A DNA stretch of 26,736 bases, taken from DATNPH01 sp036703315. Its GTDB lineage: Bacteria; Cyanobacteriota; Cyanobacteriia; Cyanobacteriales; Coleofasciculaceae. This document shows positions 1 through 7,504 of the stretch, piece by piece. The notes below the pieces were generated by a model that was given only the letters and a program-made list of their open reading frames with translations, was not told the DNA's origin and searched no databases. Numbering within the stretch: the stretch's first letter is position 1; every line of letters begins with the position of its first letter. The position numbers were made by a program, and so were the translations under genes. The stretch spans positions 1 to 26,736 of the forward strand of contig DATNPH010000187.1 in assembly GCA_036703315.1 (NCBI GenBank), given 5' to 3'.

Positions 1-1
1 T

Positions 2-138
2 TAGACCTCTTGCAAAAATCCATGAATGACCCCTCCCCAGCCCTCCCCTTAGTAAGGGGAGGGGGCAAGATTTGAAGTTTTTCCCCCCTTATCAAGGGGG
101 GATTAAGGGGGGTGATTTCGACTTTTGCAAGAGGTCTA
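2..138. mobile_element. MITE-like element with 16-bp terminal inverted repeats
   Basis: Perfect 16-bp inverted repeats TAGACCTCTTGCAAAA lie at 2-17 and, inverted, at 123-138. Each outer end is TA, which would fit a TA target duplication. Between them are two G/C-rich hairpins: a 10-bp stem at 41-63 (loop AGT) and an 8-bp stem at 83-101 (loop ATC). There is no room for a transposase, so this would be a non-autonomous element. G-rich palindromes of this kind are common dispersed repeats in cyanobacteria. The right end lies only 19 bp beyond the hli stop codon, so its hairpins may also serve as the 3' end of that transcript. The family is not identified. Confidence 0.65.
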
Positions 139-157
139 TTAATGAAGCGCAGTAGAA

Positions 158-358
158 TTAGAAGCCCAAAAAGTGGAGAAAGCTTTGACCAGTCGTTAGT
201 TCTACAATCAGCGCCGCGAGAAAGCCAATCATTGCCAGACGACCGTTCCAAAGTTCAGCACTAGGATTTGAGCCAAACTCGAACTTGCTTCCGAACTCGC
301 CGTATTTGCGCTGGAATTGGTCTTCGTAGCTATTTACTGTTTTTGGTGTGTTAGTCAT
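158..358 (-). CDS. hli: High-light-inducible (Hli/Scp) chlorophyll a/b-binding-like protein
   Basis: This 66-residue protein has the one-helix LHC-type signature ELWNGRLAMIGF (residues 35-46). E35 and N38 of the ExxNGR motif are the expected chlorophyll ligands, and one membrane helix follows at about 41-60. The N-terminal 34 residues are hydrophilic and probably face the stroma/cytoplasm. Hli proteins sit in the thylakoid membrane, bind chlorophyll and carotenoid, and protect photosystem II assembly intermediates and newly made chlorophyll under excess light. The ATG start has GGAG about 9 bases upstream. The gene is a single transcription unit with a candidate HLR1 element upstream, which fits light-stress control. 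Family assignment is secure, the paralogue (hliA, B, C or D) is not. Confidence 0.93.
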   Translation of the reverse strand: MTNTPKTVNSYEDQFQRKYGEFGSKFEFGSNPSAELWNGRLAMIGFLAALIVELTTGQSFLHFLGF

Positions 359-796
359 AACTCAAGCTCCAGATTGAAACAGTGGTGTGTCCTCAGTTGT
401 TAACTAATGTAAAAAAAACTTGTGGAAAGTGCCTTCTACCTTTAGCAGTGGAAAAAATGATCAATGGCGAGTCAAATGTCTATCTTGAGGTAGCCGCATA
501 GATACTGAACTTGAGCCAGTGGTTGATGACACTAGATTTGGAACGCTGCCAAGGTTAGAACTACTGTAGGTAGGGGTAGGTGTGGCGATTTGGCAAAGCT
601 ATGTAGTAGTAGAGACAAGGCGGCAAATTTACATGTCGTCAATACTACGAACAGTGTTTTAGTGAGCGATCGCATCTAGCTCAAAAACTGTCCGGAGTAT
701 TGTATAGATGAAAAAACTGCAATTGATGGCAACCAGAAGTCCCATAATGACAAGGGAAATACATCCGTATCAACCGCTGATGAGGTTTTACAGCAA
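359..796. other. Intergenic region between divergent hli and cobA-hemD
   Basis: This 438-base gap holds the divergent promoters of the flanking genes. On the hli side is the candidate HLR1 site (396-413). In the middle is a short GTAGG-rich stretch near 565-580 and a HIP1 octamer at 666-673. For the plus-strand gene, TGTATAGAT near 700 resembles a -10 element but has no convincing -35. GAGG at 782-785 is a plausible ribosome binding site 11 bases before the ATG at 797. I see no gene and no recognisable cobalamin riboswitch. Confidence 0.5.
396..413 (-). promoter_or_regulatory. Candidate HLR1 (RpaB-binding) site upstream of hli
   Basis: Read on the minus strand the site is TTTACATT-AG-TTAACAAC, ending 38 bases before the hli ATG. 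The published HLR1 consensus is two (G/T)TTACA(T/A)(T/A) repeats separated by two bases. The first half matches fully and the second matches at 6 of 8 positions. RpaB binds HLR1 at hli and other high-light genes and represses them in low light. Binding here is inferred from sequence only. Confidence 0.45.
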
Positions 797-2410
797 ATGG
801 GCAAAGTATACATTGTGGGTGCAGGACCAGGAAATGTAGACTACCTCACTGTGAAGGCACAGCAGTTGCTGGCTCAAGCCGAGGTGCTAGTCTACGACGC
901 CCTGGTAGATATCCAGTTATTGGAGTTGGTGTCCTCTACTTGCCTGAAAGTTGATGTGGGTAAGCGAGGTGGACAACCCAGCACCCCACAAACAGAAATC
1001 AACCAGCTGCTAGTAGAACAGTGTCAGCAGGGTAAGCAGGTGGTGCGGCTTAAAAGTGGAGACCCTTTTATTTTTGGTCGTAGTAGCTCAGAAATTCAGG
1101 CATTGATAGCCGCAGGTTGTGCGTTTGAAGTAGTACCGGGGATTTCTTCAGCACTGGCAGCACCGTTGTTAGCCGGAATTCCTTTAACTGATCCAGTACT
1201 CAGTCGAGGTTTTGCTGTTGTAACTGCCCATGAGCTAGATGCCCTAGATTGGGACACACTGACACGAATAGAGACGCTGGTAATTTTGATGGGGGGGCGT
1301 CAGTTAGACGAAATAATCCACCAATTGCAGCGACATGGGCGATCGCACTCTTCACCGATATCGATTATCCGTTGGGCCGGCACTCCTCAACAACAAATTT
1401 GGACTGGCACTTTAGCCGATATTGTTGAGCAAACGGCTGGCGTCTCTTTATCGCCAGTGGTAATTGTGATTGGGGAAGTGGTGAGGCTACAGAATTATCT
1501 GCGCTCGCCAAGCTTACCTGGAGCGGGATCGCCTGTTCAAGAGTTGAAGATTGAAGGTTTGGAGAATAATCTACAGCCTGCAACCCAAATACTCAACGGC
1601 AAAAAAGTCTTAGTTACTCGCTCAGCTGGACAGTCCAGCGAATTCAGTGACCTCTTGAAAAAGAAAGGAGCCGATATCATTGAAATGCCGGCTTTGGTTA
1701 TTGGTCCCCCTTCTAGCTGGGAAGAGTTGGATCGTGCGATCGCACATTTGCCTGACTTTGATTGGTTGATTCTGACTTCTAGTAATGGCATTGATTATTT
1801 TTTTGAACGATTGCTGAGCCAAGGTAAAGATGCCCGTGCCTTAGCCGGGATCAAAATTGCCGTCGTGGGTAAGAAAACAGCCGCTAGTCTTAAACAACGC
1901 GAACTATTGCCTGACTTTATCCCCCCTGACTTTGTAGCAGATTCCCTTGTTAAGCACTTCCCGGAACCACTGGCAGGTAAAAAAGTTTTGTTTCCCAGAG
2001 TGGAAACGGGTGGAAGAGAAGTCTTGGTCAAAGAGCTTGCTGCCAAGGGCGCAGAGGTAACGGAGGTAGCCGCTTATCAGTCTGGGTGCCCTGCGCAAAT
2101 TACACCAGAAGCCCTGGAGGCTCTGCGATCGCAAAAAGTGGATATTATAACCTTTGCTAGTTCCAAAACCGTAAAGCACTTTTATCAACTCCTAGAGGCA
2201 TCCTTTCCTAGAGATTCCAAACAATTTCCTACGCCCAGTTCCCGACTCCAAAACGTCTGCATTGCCTCTATCGGGCCTCAAACTTCCGTTACCTGCCAAC
2301 AATTACTAGGGCGAGTAGATGTTGAAGCTAGGGAATATACCTTAGAGGGACTAACGCAGGCGATTGTACAGTGGACAACAGACAAGAGATTAACTTACCA
2401 GAGACAATAG
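797..2410 (+). CDS. cobA-hemD: Fused uroporphyrinogen-III C-methyltransferase / uroporphyrinogen-III synthase
   Basis: This 537-residue protein joins two tetrapyrrole enzymes. Residues 1 to about 245 are an SAM-dependent SUMT domain with GAGPG near the N-terminus, then VRLKSGDPFIFGR and VVPGISSALAAPLLAGIP. This domain methylates uroporphyrinogen III at C2 and C7 to give precorrin-2, the entry to siroheme and cobalamin. From about residue 267 (NGKKVLVTRSAGQ) to 525 is a HemD domain, which closes and inverts the ring of hydroxymethylbilane to make uroporphyrinogen III. The two halves catalyse consecutive steps in the cytosol, so the fusion could channel substrate. Both are near normal length and show no truncation. 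The ATG has GAGG upstream, and a terminator follows at 2471-2504, so the gene appears to be monocistronic. Confidence 0.93.
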   Translation: MGKVYIVGAGPGNVDYLTVKAQQLLAQAEVLVYDALVDIQLLELVSSTCLKVDVGKRGGQPSTPQTEINQLLVEQCQQGKQVVRLKSGDPFIFGRSSSEIQALIAAGCAFEVVPGISSALAAPLLAGIPLTDPVLSRGFAVVTAHELDALDWDTLTRIETLVILMGGRQLDEIIHQLQRHGRSHSSPISIIRWAGTPQQQIWTGTLADIVEQTAGVSLSPVVIVIGEVVRLQNYLRSPSLPGAGSPVQELKIEGLENNLQPATQILNGKKVLVTRSAGQSSEFSDLLKKKGADIIEMPALVIGPPSSWEELDRAIAHLPDFDWLILTSSNGIDYFFERLLSQGKDARALAGIKIAVVGKKTAASLKQRELLPDFIPPDFVADSLVKHFPEPLAGKKVLFPRVETGGREVLVKELAAKGAEVTEVAAYQSGCPAQITPEALEALRSQKVDIITFASSKTVKHFYQLLEASFPRDSKQFPTPSSRLQNVCIASIGPQTSVTCQQLLGRVDVEAREYTLEGLTQAIVQWTTDKRLTYQRQ

Positions 2411-3046
2411 TTAAATTGGTGCATCGAACTAAACTCAATATTGTCTGGATATACAGGACTCGCGGGTAGAAACAGTCTCGATTAGAGCTGTTGTTCTTTT
2501 TTTTAGAAACAGGGGGTTGAGATGTCGGGGGAGTAAGCGGAGTAAGGGAAGGTGATGATGTGTTATCACAAACCTCATTAGAAAATTGTCTATCCGCCTA
2601 TTCCCTCTGAAACCTGCCCAATCTAAGTATGTAGAGAGCTGTGGCGAAGCTAATCGACTAGTTAACGATCATTAGTTAAAGCCTGAAGTAGCCTAGCTCT
2701 AATTGGGTATTGAAATGATTGCCGTATCTACTGAAAATTGTCCACTTCTCCTGATAAGCCTACGGCTATACCGACTTACGGAGAAATACTGGACTTTTAG
2801 CACTAAGCAAGCTGAATATAGCTGTTCTCAAATCAGTAGAACACATCTACATCTGCTGACTCCCGGATTATCTCCAATGTTAAACAAGTGCGTATCTGTT
2901 TCAACTCCTTACGGTTCTCCTGGAATGCCAACAACGGCATCAAGGGAGAGGCGCTGGTTAACAAATGATAAAAGCCAAGATGTGAAAATCTCGTTAATCT
3001 TACGGGTATGACGGAAGTATCCTGCTGCGATTTTTTATAAAGGGTC
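2411..3046. other. Long intergenic region upstream of the PAS/EAL gene
   Basis: After the terminator at 2471-2504 there is no convincing gene. The only long frame, 2703-3011, has a TTG start and an unnatural Ser/Thr/Cys-rich composition. At 2617-2707 nested inverted repeats could fold: CCCAAT/ATTGGG outermost, AGAGCT/AGCTCT inside, CTAAT/ATTAG innermost. The stretch before 3047 probably holds the promoter and leader of the next gene, but I cannot place -35 and -10 boxes. AGGG at 3041-3044 is only two bases from the ATG and is a poor ribosome binding site. Confidence 0.45.
2471..2504 (+). terminator. Rho-independent terminator after cobA-hemD
   Basis: AACAG (2471-2475) pairs with CTGTT (2488-2492), continuing after a one-base bulge with CTC/GAG around the loop GATTA. 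The stem is followed by GTTCTTTTTTTT. It lies 60 bases past the stop codon. A stem followed directly by a U-rich run on the coding strand is the classical intrinsic terminator arrangement. Confidence 0.68.
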
Positions 3047-6000
3047 ATGAAAGACGACCTACCGACGCCAAATCAGTTGGCTAGCAATATCATATTTTTC
3101 TATGCATTTTTTAGCAGCTTCTGGATTCTTTGCTCTGATCAGCTGCTAATGTTACTGACGCATGACTCAATGTTGCTGACCGAACTACAGACCATTAAAG
3201 GATGGGTGTTTGTCCTGCTCACAAGTGGTCTACTTTACGGTTTAGTTCGCTGGGGGATGCGATCGCTGCATGCCAGCAACACCCTATTACAAGCTGTTGT
3301 TGAAGGGACAAGTGATGCCATCTTTGTCAAAGATTGTTCGGGTCGCTATGTGCTGATTAATACAGCACTTGCCCAACTGTTGGGCAAACCCAAGTCGCAA
3401 GTAATTGGGAAAGATGATGCGGCGCTTTTTGAACCCGACATGGCACAGACACTCATGGAGACTGACCGTAGAATCATCACGACAGGTCAGGCTGAGGTCA
3501 TTGAGGAAACCATAACTGTCAATGGCATTAGGCAGACTTATCTATCGAATAAAAACGTTTACCGCGACTTAGGAAAAAACATTATTGGTCTAATTGGAAT
3601 ATCACAGGATATCACTGAACGCAAGCAGCTGCTGGAAGAACTCAGACGAGAGAAAGAAGATTTGGCAGCACTCAACACCGTGACTGCCAATGGCATCAGT
3701 ACATTGAAGCTTGAAGAACTACTGCATGTAATGCTTCGTCGCATTGTGAACGTCATGCAGGCTGATGCCGCCGTAATTCTTTTGAAAAAAGATAACCACC
3801 TGTATCGCTGTGCCAGTATTGGGATTGATGAAGCGGCTTACTCAGAGCCGGCTATTCCTATTGGGCAAGGCTTTGCAGGTATGATCGCCGCAACGAGGCA
3901 GCCGCTTCGCATTGACAATGCTCAAGACGATGCGCGTGTGACGAGTCCCTCAATTAAGTCCTGTGGCATTCGCACAATAATAGGTGTGCCCCTGGAGCGT
4001 CACAGCGATCTAGTAGGAGTTCTCCATGTCGATTGGTTGAGAATTCATTCGGTGAGCGATCGCGAACTTCACCTGTTAGAAATTACCGCTGAACGCTGTA
4101 CTCTGGCTATTCTCAACGCCCAGCTGTATGAACAAACCAAACAGCTACAACAGTGCCTCCAACTACAAATTGACTGTATGCCCATTGGGTGCATTGTCAG
4201 CGATGGCGAGTTGTGCTTGACTGATTGGAATCCAGCTGCTAGAAAAATTTTTGGTTTTACCAAACAAGAGGTACTGGGAAAAAATCCTTGTGAGTTAATC
4301 ACTCCAGTGGCACTTCGCCCCGTGGTACAAGACATTTTTCGACAGCTGGTGGCGGGGGAAAGGACAGTACACAGTGTCAACGAGAACCTGACAAAAGATG
4401 GTCGCACGATTATCTGTGAGTGGTACAACACACCTCTCAAGGAAGCTGATGGCACTGTAGTCGGAATGCTTTCTATGGCGCAGGATATCACCGAGCGTTG
4501 TGCAGCTGAGGAAGCCTTGCGAGAGTCAGAACAGCGTTACCGTACTCTGTTCGAGAGTCATCCTCATCCTATGTGGGTTTATGACCTTGAAACCTTGAAA
4601 TTCTTAGCTGTTAATGATGCAGCAGTTCACCACTACGGCTATTCCCGTGAGGAATTTCTATCCATGACGATTGGGGATATTCGTCCCCGTGAAGATGTGC
4701 CTGCCATTCTTGAAAGAGTAGCCAACATTACTAGTGGTCTTGATGTCGGCGGTGTATGGAGACATCGCAAGAAAGATGGGACACTCATTGATGTAGAGAC
4801 TATCTGTCACACAATAGCTTTTTCTGGAAAACGTGCTGAGGTAGTTTTGGTAAACGACATTACCGAGCGAAGGAAGGCACAGCAGGAACTGCGAAGAAAG
4901 GATGAGCTATACCGTACCCTAGCGCGTAACTTTCCCAATGGCGCTGTGTTCTTATTTGACAAAGACTTGCGGTATACCATTGCTGAAGGTGCTGGAATAA
5001 CAGCGCTTGGGCTAACAAACGAGTCCCTTGAAGGAAAAACCATTTGGGAAGCGTTTGAGCTGGAAATCTGTGAAATGCTGGAACCGGTTTATCGTCAGGC
5101 ACTGGCTGGGATTCCCTCCACGTTTGAAGCCCCCCACAATGACAAGGTTTACCTTGTGCAGGTTCTGCCAGTCACAAACAGTTCTAAAGAAATCTATGCC
5201 GGAATGGCAGTAACACAAGACATTACTGAGCGCAAACAGATGAATGCACAATTGTGGCACTATGCGTTTTACGAGCCGCTTACGGGCTTGCCTAACCGAG
5301 CGTTGTTCTTAGAGAGCTTAGAAGAACGGATTGAACGAGGAAAAGCTGGTGAAGGGAGTTTATTTGCTGTCCTACTGCTAAAGCTAGAAAACTTCGAGAT
5401 TGTTAAGTATAGCTTGGGACATCAAATGGCTGATCAACTGGTGGTTGCGAGCGCTCGACGCCTGGAATCGTTTGTGCAACAAACCGATACAGTGGCGCGG
5501 CTAGGATCAGATGAGTTTGCAATTCTGTTGACCGATATCCAAGACAGCAAGGAAGCCACCCAAGCGGCTGAGCGCATTCACCAGCTACTGATGTTACCGT
5601 TGGATCTAAATGGGCGTGAGGTATTTTCCACGACCAGTATTGGTATTGTTCTAGGTAGGAGTGGAGGGTTAGAAAATCCCACTTTAGACTCATCTAAAGA
5701 ACTGCCAAATCCCTCATCACCCACCAATCCGCTTACCAATTCTGACCGACCAGAACACTTTCTACATGCGGCTGACACGGCAAGGCATCATGCTCAGGTG
5801 CAAGCTCAGATTGGTCATGCCGTGTTTAATCCTACAATGCATGAACAAGCCGTGGAACGTTTTCAGCTAGAAACTGATTTGCGCTGGGCAATTGAACGCC
5901 AGCAATTTCAGGTGCATTATCAGCCAATTGTGTCCCTACAAAGCGGTAAAATAACGGGCTTTGAGGCACTGGTACGCTGGATTCACCCGACACGGGGAAT

Positions 6001-6637
6001 GGTGTCACCAGCAGAGTTTATCCCCTTAGCCGAGGAAACGGGGTTAATCAGTCTCATTGATTGGTGGGTGATGCATGAGGCTTGTGCTCAGCTAGGTGTT
6101 TGGCAAAAGAAATTTGCGGCTCAACCTCCCTTGACAATGAGTGTGAATTTATCAAGCTTACATCTGGCGCAGCTAGGTTTGTTGGAACGGCTCGACAAGA
6201 TTTTGCGGGAGACGGGGATCGATGGACACAGTTTGAAGCTAGAGATTACTGAAAGCGCTTTGCTGAAAAATGCCTCGTCTGGAACAGTAATGCTACAACA
6301 GCTGAAAACGTTGGGAGTACAGCTGTCAATTGATGATTTTGGTACTGGTTACTCGTCTTTGGCGCGTCTGCATCAGCTACCGATTGACACCTTGAAGATT
6401 GATCGTTCCTTTGTTAATCCAATGGTTGTTGATAACGATAGTTTGGAGATCGTGCGGACAATTATTACGCTGGCTCACAGCTTGAAGAAAGATGTCATTG
6501 CTGAGGGTGTGGAGACGAGCGAACAGCTAGCCCAGTTGCGATCGCTCCAATGTGAGTACGGACAGGGATATTTTTTCTCTAAACCCTTGGATAGCCTAAA
6601 TGCTGGAAACTTGCTCGCCGCACAAGTGCAATGGTGA
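3047..6637 (+). CDS. Membrane-anchored PAS/GAF sensor with degenerate GGDEF and intact EAL domain; predicted c-di-GMP phosphodiesterase
   Basis: The protein has 1196 residues. Two membrane helices (about 15-35 and 52-68) precede PAS (80-195), GAF (210-362), three more PAS units (371-490, 495-615, 615-735), GGDEF (738-925) and EAL (945-1190). The GGDEF domain looks dead as a cyclase: the signature is GSDEF (820-824), the metal-binding Asp is Lys779, the guanine-binding Asn is Lys787, and the RxxD inhibitory site reads QQTD. The EAL domain keeps E973 of EALVRW, SVNLS, LEITES, DDFGTGYSSL, LKIDRSFV and AEGVET. It should therefore hydrolyse c-di-GMP to pGpG, with the GGDEF perhaps acting as a GTP sensor. 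Residues 872-897 are an extra Pro/Ser/Asn-rich insert. An in-frame TAA nine bases upstream makes the ATG at 3047 the earliest start. Signals sensed by the PAS and GAF units are unknown. Confidence 0.9.
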   Translation: MKDDLPTPNQLASNIIFFYAFFSSFWILCSDQLLMLLTHDSMLLTELQTIKGWVFVLLTSGLLYGLVRWGMRSLHASNTLLQAVVEGTSDAIFVKDCSGRYVLINTALAQLLGKPKSQVIGKDDAALFEPDMAQTLMETDRRIITTGQAEVIEETITVNGIRQTYLSNKNVYRDLGKNIIGLIGISQDITERKQLLEELRREKEDLAALNTVTANGISTLKLEELLHVMLRRIVNVMQADAAVILLKKDNHLYRCASIGIDEAAYSEPAIPIGQGFAGMIAATRQPLRIDNAQDDARVTSPSIKSCGIRTIIGVPLERHSDLVGVLHVDWLRIHSVSDRELHLLEITAERCTLAILNAQLYEQTKQLQQCLQLQIDCMPIGCIVSDGELCLTDWNPAARKIFGFTKQEVLGKNPCELITPVALRPVVQDIFRQLVAGERTVHSVNENLTKDGRTIICEWYNTPLKEADGTVVGMLSMAQDITERCAAEEALRESEQRYRTLFESHPHPMWVYDLETLKFLAVNDAAVHHYGYSREEFLSMTIGDIRPREDVPAILERVANITSGLDVGGVWRHRKKDGTLIDVETICHTIAFSGKRAEVVLVNDITERRKAQQELRRKDELYRTLARNFPNGAVFLFDKDLRYTIAEGAGITALGLTNESLEGKTIWEAFELEICEMLEPVYRQALAGIPSTFEAPHNDKVYLVQVLPVTNSSKEIYAGMAVTQDITERKQMNAQLWHYAFYEPLTGLPNRALFLESLEERIERGKAGEGSLFAVLLLKLENFEIVKYSLGHQMADQLVVASARRLESFVQQTDTVARLGSDEFAILLTDIQDSKEATQAAERIHQLLMLPLDLNGREVFSTTSIGIVLGRSGGLENPTLDSSKELPNPSSPTNPLTNSDRPEHFLHAADTARHHAQVQAQIGHAVFNPTMHEQAVERFQLETDLRWAIERQQFQVHYQPIVSLQSGKITGFEALVRWIHPTRGMVSPAEFIPLAEETGLISLIDWWVMHEACAQLGVWQKKFAAQPPLTMSVNLSSLHLAQLGLLERLDKILRETGIDGHSLKLEITESALLKNASSGTVMLQQLKTLGVQLSIDDFGTGYSSLARLHQLPIDTLKIDRSFVNPMVVDNDSLEIVRTIITLAHSLKKDVIAEGVETSEQLAQLRSLQCEYGQGYFFSKPLDSLNAGNLLAAQVQW

Positions 6638-6705
6638 TACTAAGGTGATACTAAGTCAAATGGCACTGACTTAAGCCGGAACGTTAACAAGTGACACCTC
6701 CAAAC

Positions 6706-6728
6706 GCTGTATCTCGTAGAGATACAGC
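6706..6728. other. Perfect 10-bp hairpin
   Basis: GCTGTATCTC (6706-6715) and GAGATACAGC (6719-6728) form a perfect stem around the loop GTA, 69 bases after the PAS/EAL stop codon and 107 before coaE. No U-run follows on either strand, so it is not a standard intrinsic terminator. It may be an RNA-stabilising or processing hairpin, or a dispersed palindromic repeat. The rest of the 6638-6835 gap shows only a short direct repeat, TGATACTAAG, at the stop codon. Confidence 0.55.
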
Positions 6729-6835
6729 ACTGGCTTCGTGAAATCGCTTTCAGAAGTTCCTGTTTCAAAGGGTGGTAACTCTAACGGCAGAAAGTCCACG
6801 TTTGGCTATCACCTGACTTTAGCCATCAGCAAACA

Positions 6836-7417
6836 ATGAAGCGAATTATTGGTCTCACAGGTGGCATTGCCACTGGGAAAACTACCGTCTCGAATTACCT
6901 CGCTCACCACCACCAACTACCAGTTTTAGATGCGGATATCTATGCCAGAGAAGCCGTACAACTGGGTTCGCCAATACTTAGCAAGATTGCCGAACGCTAT
7001 GGTTCAGACATTTTGTTGCCTGATGGCGCACTCAACCGCAAACGATTGGGCGAGATTGTTTTCAGCAACCCAACTGAGCGCCAGTGGTTAGAGCAACAGA
7101 TCCATCCCTATGTGCGTGATCGCTTTCAATCCGAACTCGATACCCTGGTTGCTCCGACGGTGGTATTAGTCGTGCCGCTATTGTTTGAAGCTGGCATGAC
7201 TGACTTAGTTACCGAAATCTGGGTAGTTAGTTGCTCACCCCAACAGCAGCTAATGCGTCTAAGGGAACGCGATCGCCTTTCCACAGAACAAGCTCAAGTC
7301 CGCCTTAATAGTCAGCTACCTCTCCAGGAAAAGGTAGCGCGTGCCAATGTGGTTCTCGATAACTCCTCTACACCAAAAGGGTTGCTGAAACAGGTAGATT
7401 TAGCCTTACTCTACTAA
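6836..7417 (+). CDS. coaE: Dephospho-CoA kinase
   Basis: The 193 residues begin with a Walker A P-loop, GGIATGKT (9-16), followed by the family pattern LDADIYAREAV and NRKRLGEIVF, and VVLVVPLLFEAG near 118. The enzyme phosphorylates the 3'-hydroxyl of dephospho-CoA with ATP, the last step of coenzyme A synthesis, in the cytosol. The length is normal for CoaE (about 200 residues), and RERDRLSTEQAQVRLNSQLP matches the lid region. The gene reads in the same direction as the transglycosylase gene 87 bases downstream, and the two may be co-transcribed, but there is no functional link. No clear ribosome binding site precedes the ATG. Confidence 0.95.
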   Translation: MKRIIGLTGGIATGKTTVSNYLAHHHQLPVLDADIYAREAVQLGSPILSKIAERYGSDILLPDGALNRKRLGEIVFSNPTERQWLEQQIHPYVRDRFQSELDTLVAPTVVLVVPLLFEAGMTDLVTEIWVVSCSPQQQLMRLRERDRLSTEQAQVRLNSQLPLQEKVARANVVLDNSSTPKGLLKQVDLALLY

Positions 7418-7504
7418 GAGGGTGTTTACCTAATACAAGCAAAGACAGCAAATTTCAAGGGGGCATTCACCACCTAAGAGGGATGTCAGCTATTAGGAGG
7501 GTCT

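Noticed and set aside
359..796. Cobalamin riboswitch upstream of cobA-hemD
   Set aside because: I looked for the conserved B12-box and nearby stems and saw none; siroheme synthesis genes also often lack it.
2703..3011. 102-codon plus-strand frame in the spacer before the PAS/EAL gene
   Set aside because: It begins with TTG, has no ribosome binding site, its composition is rich in Ser, Thr, Cys and Arg without secondary-structure pattern, and it resembles no family I know.
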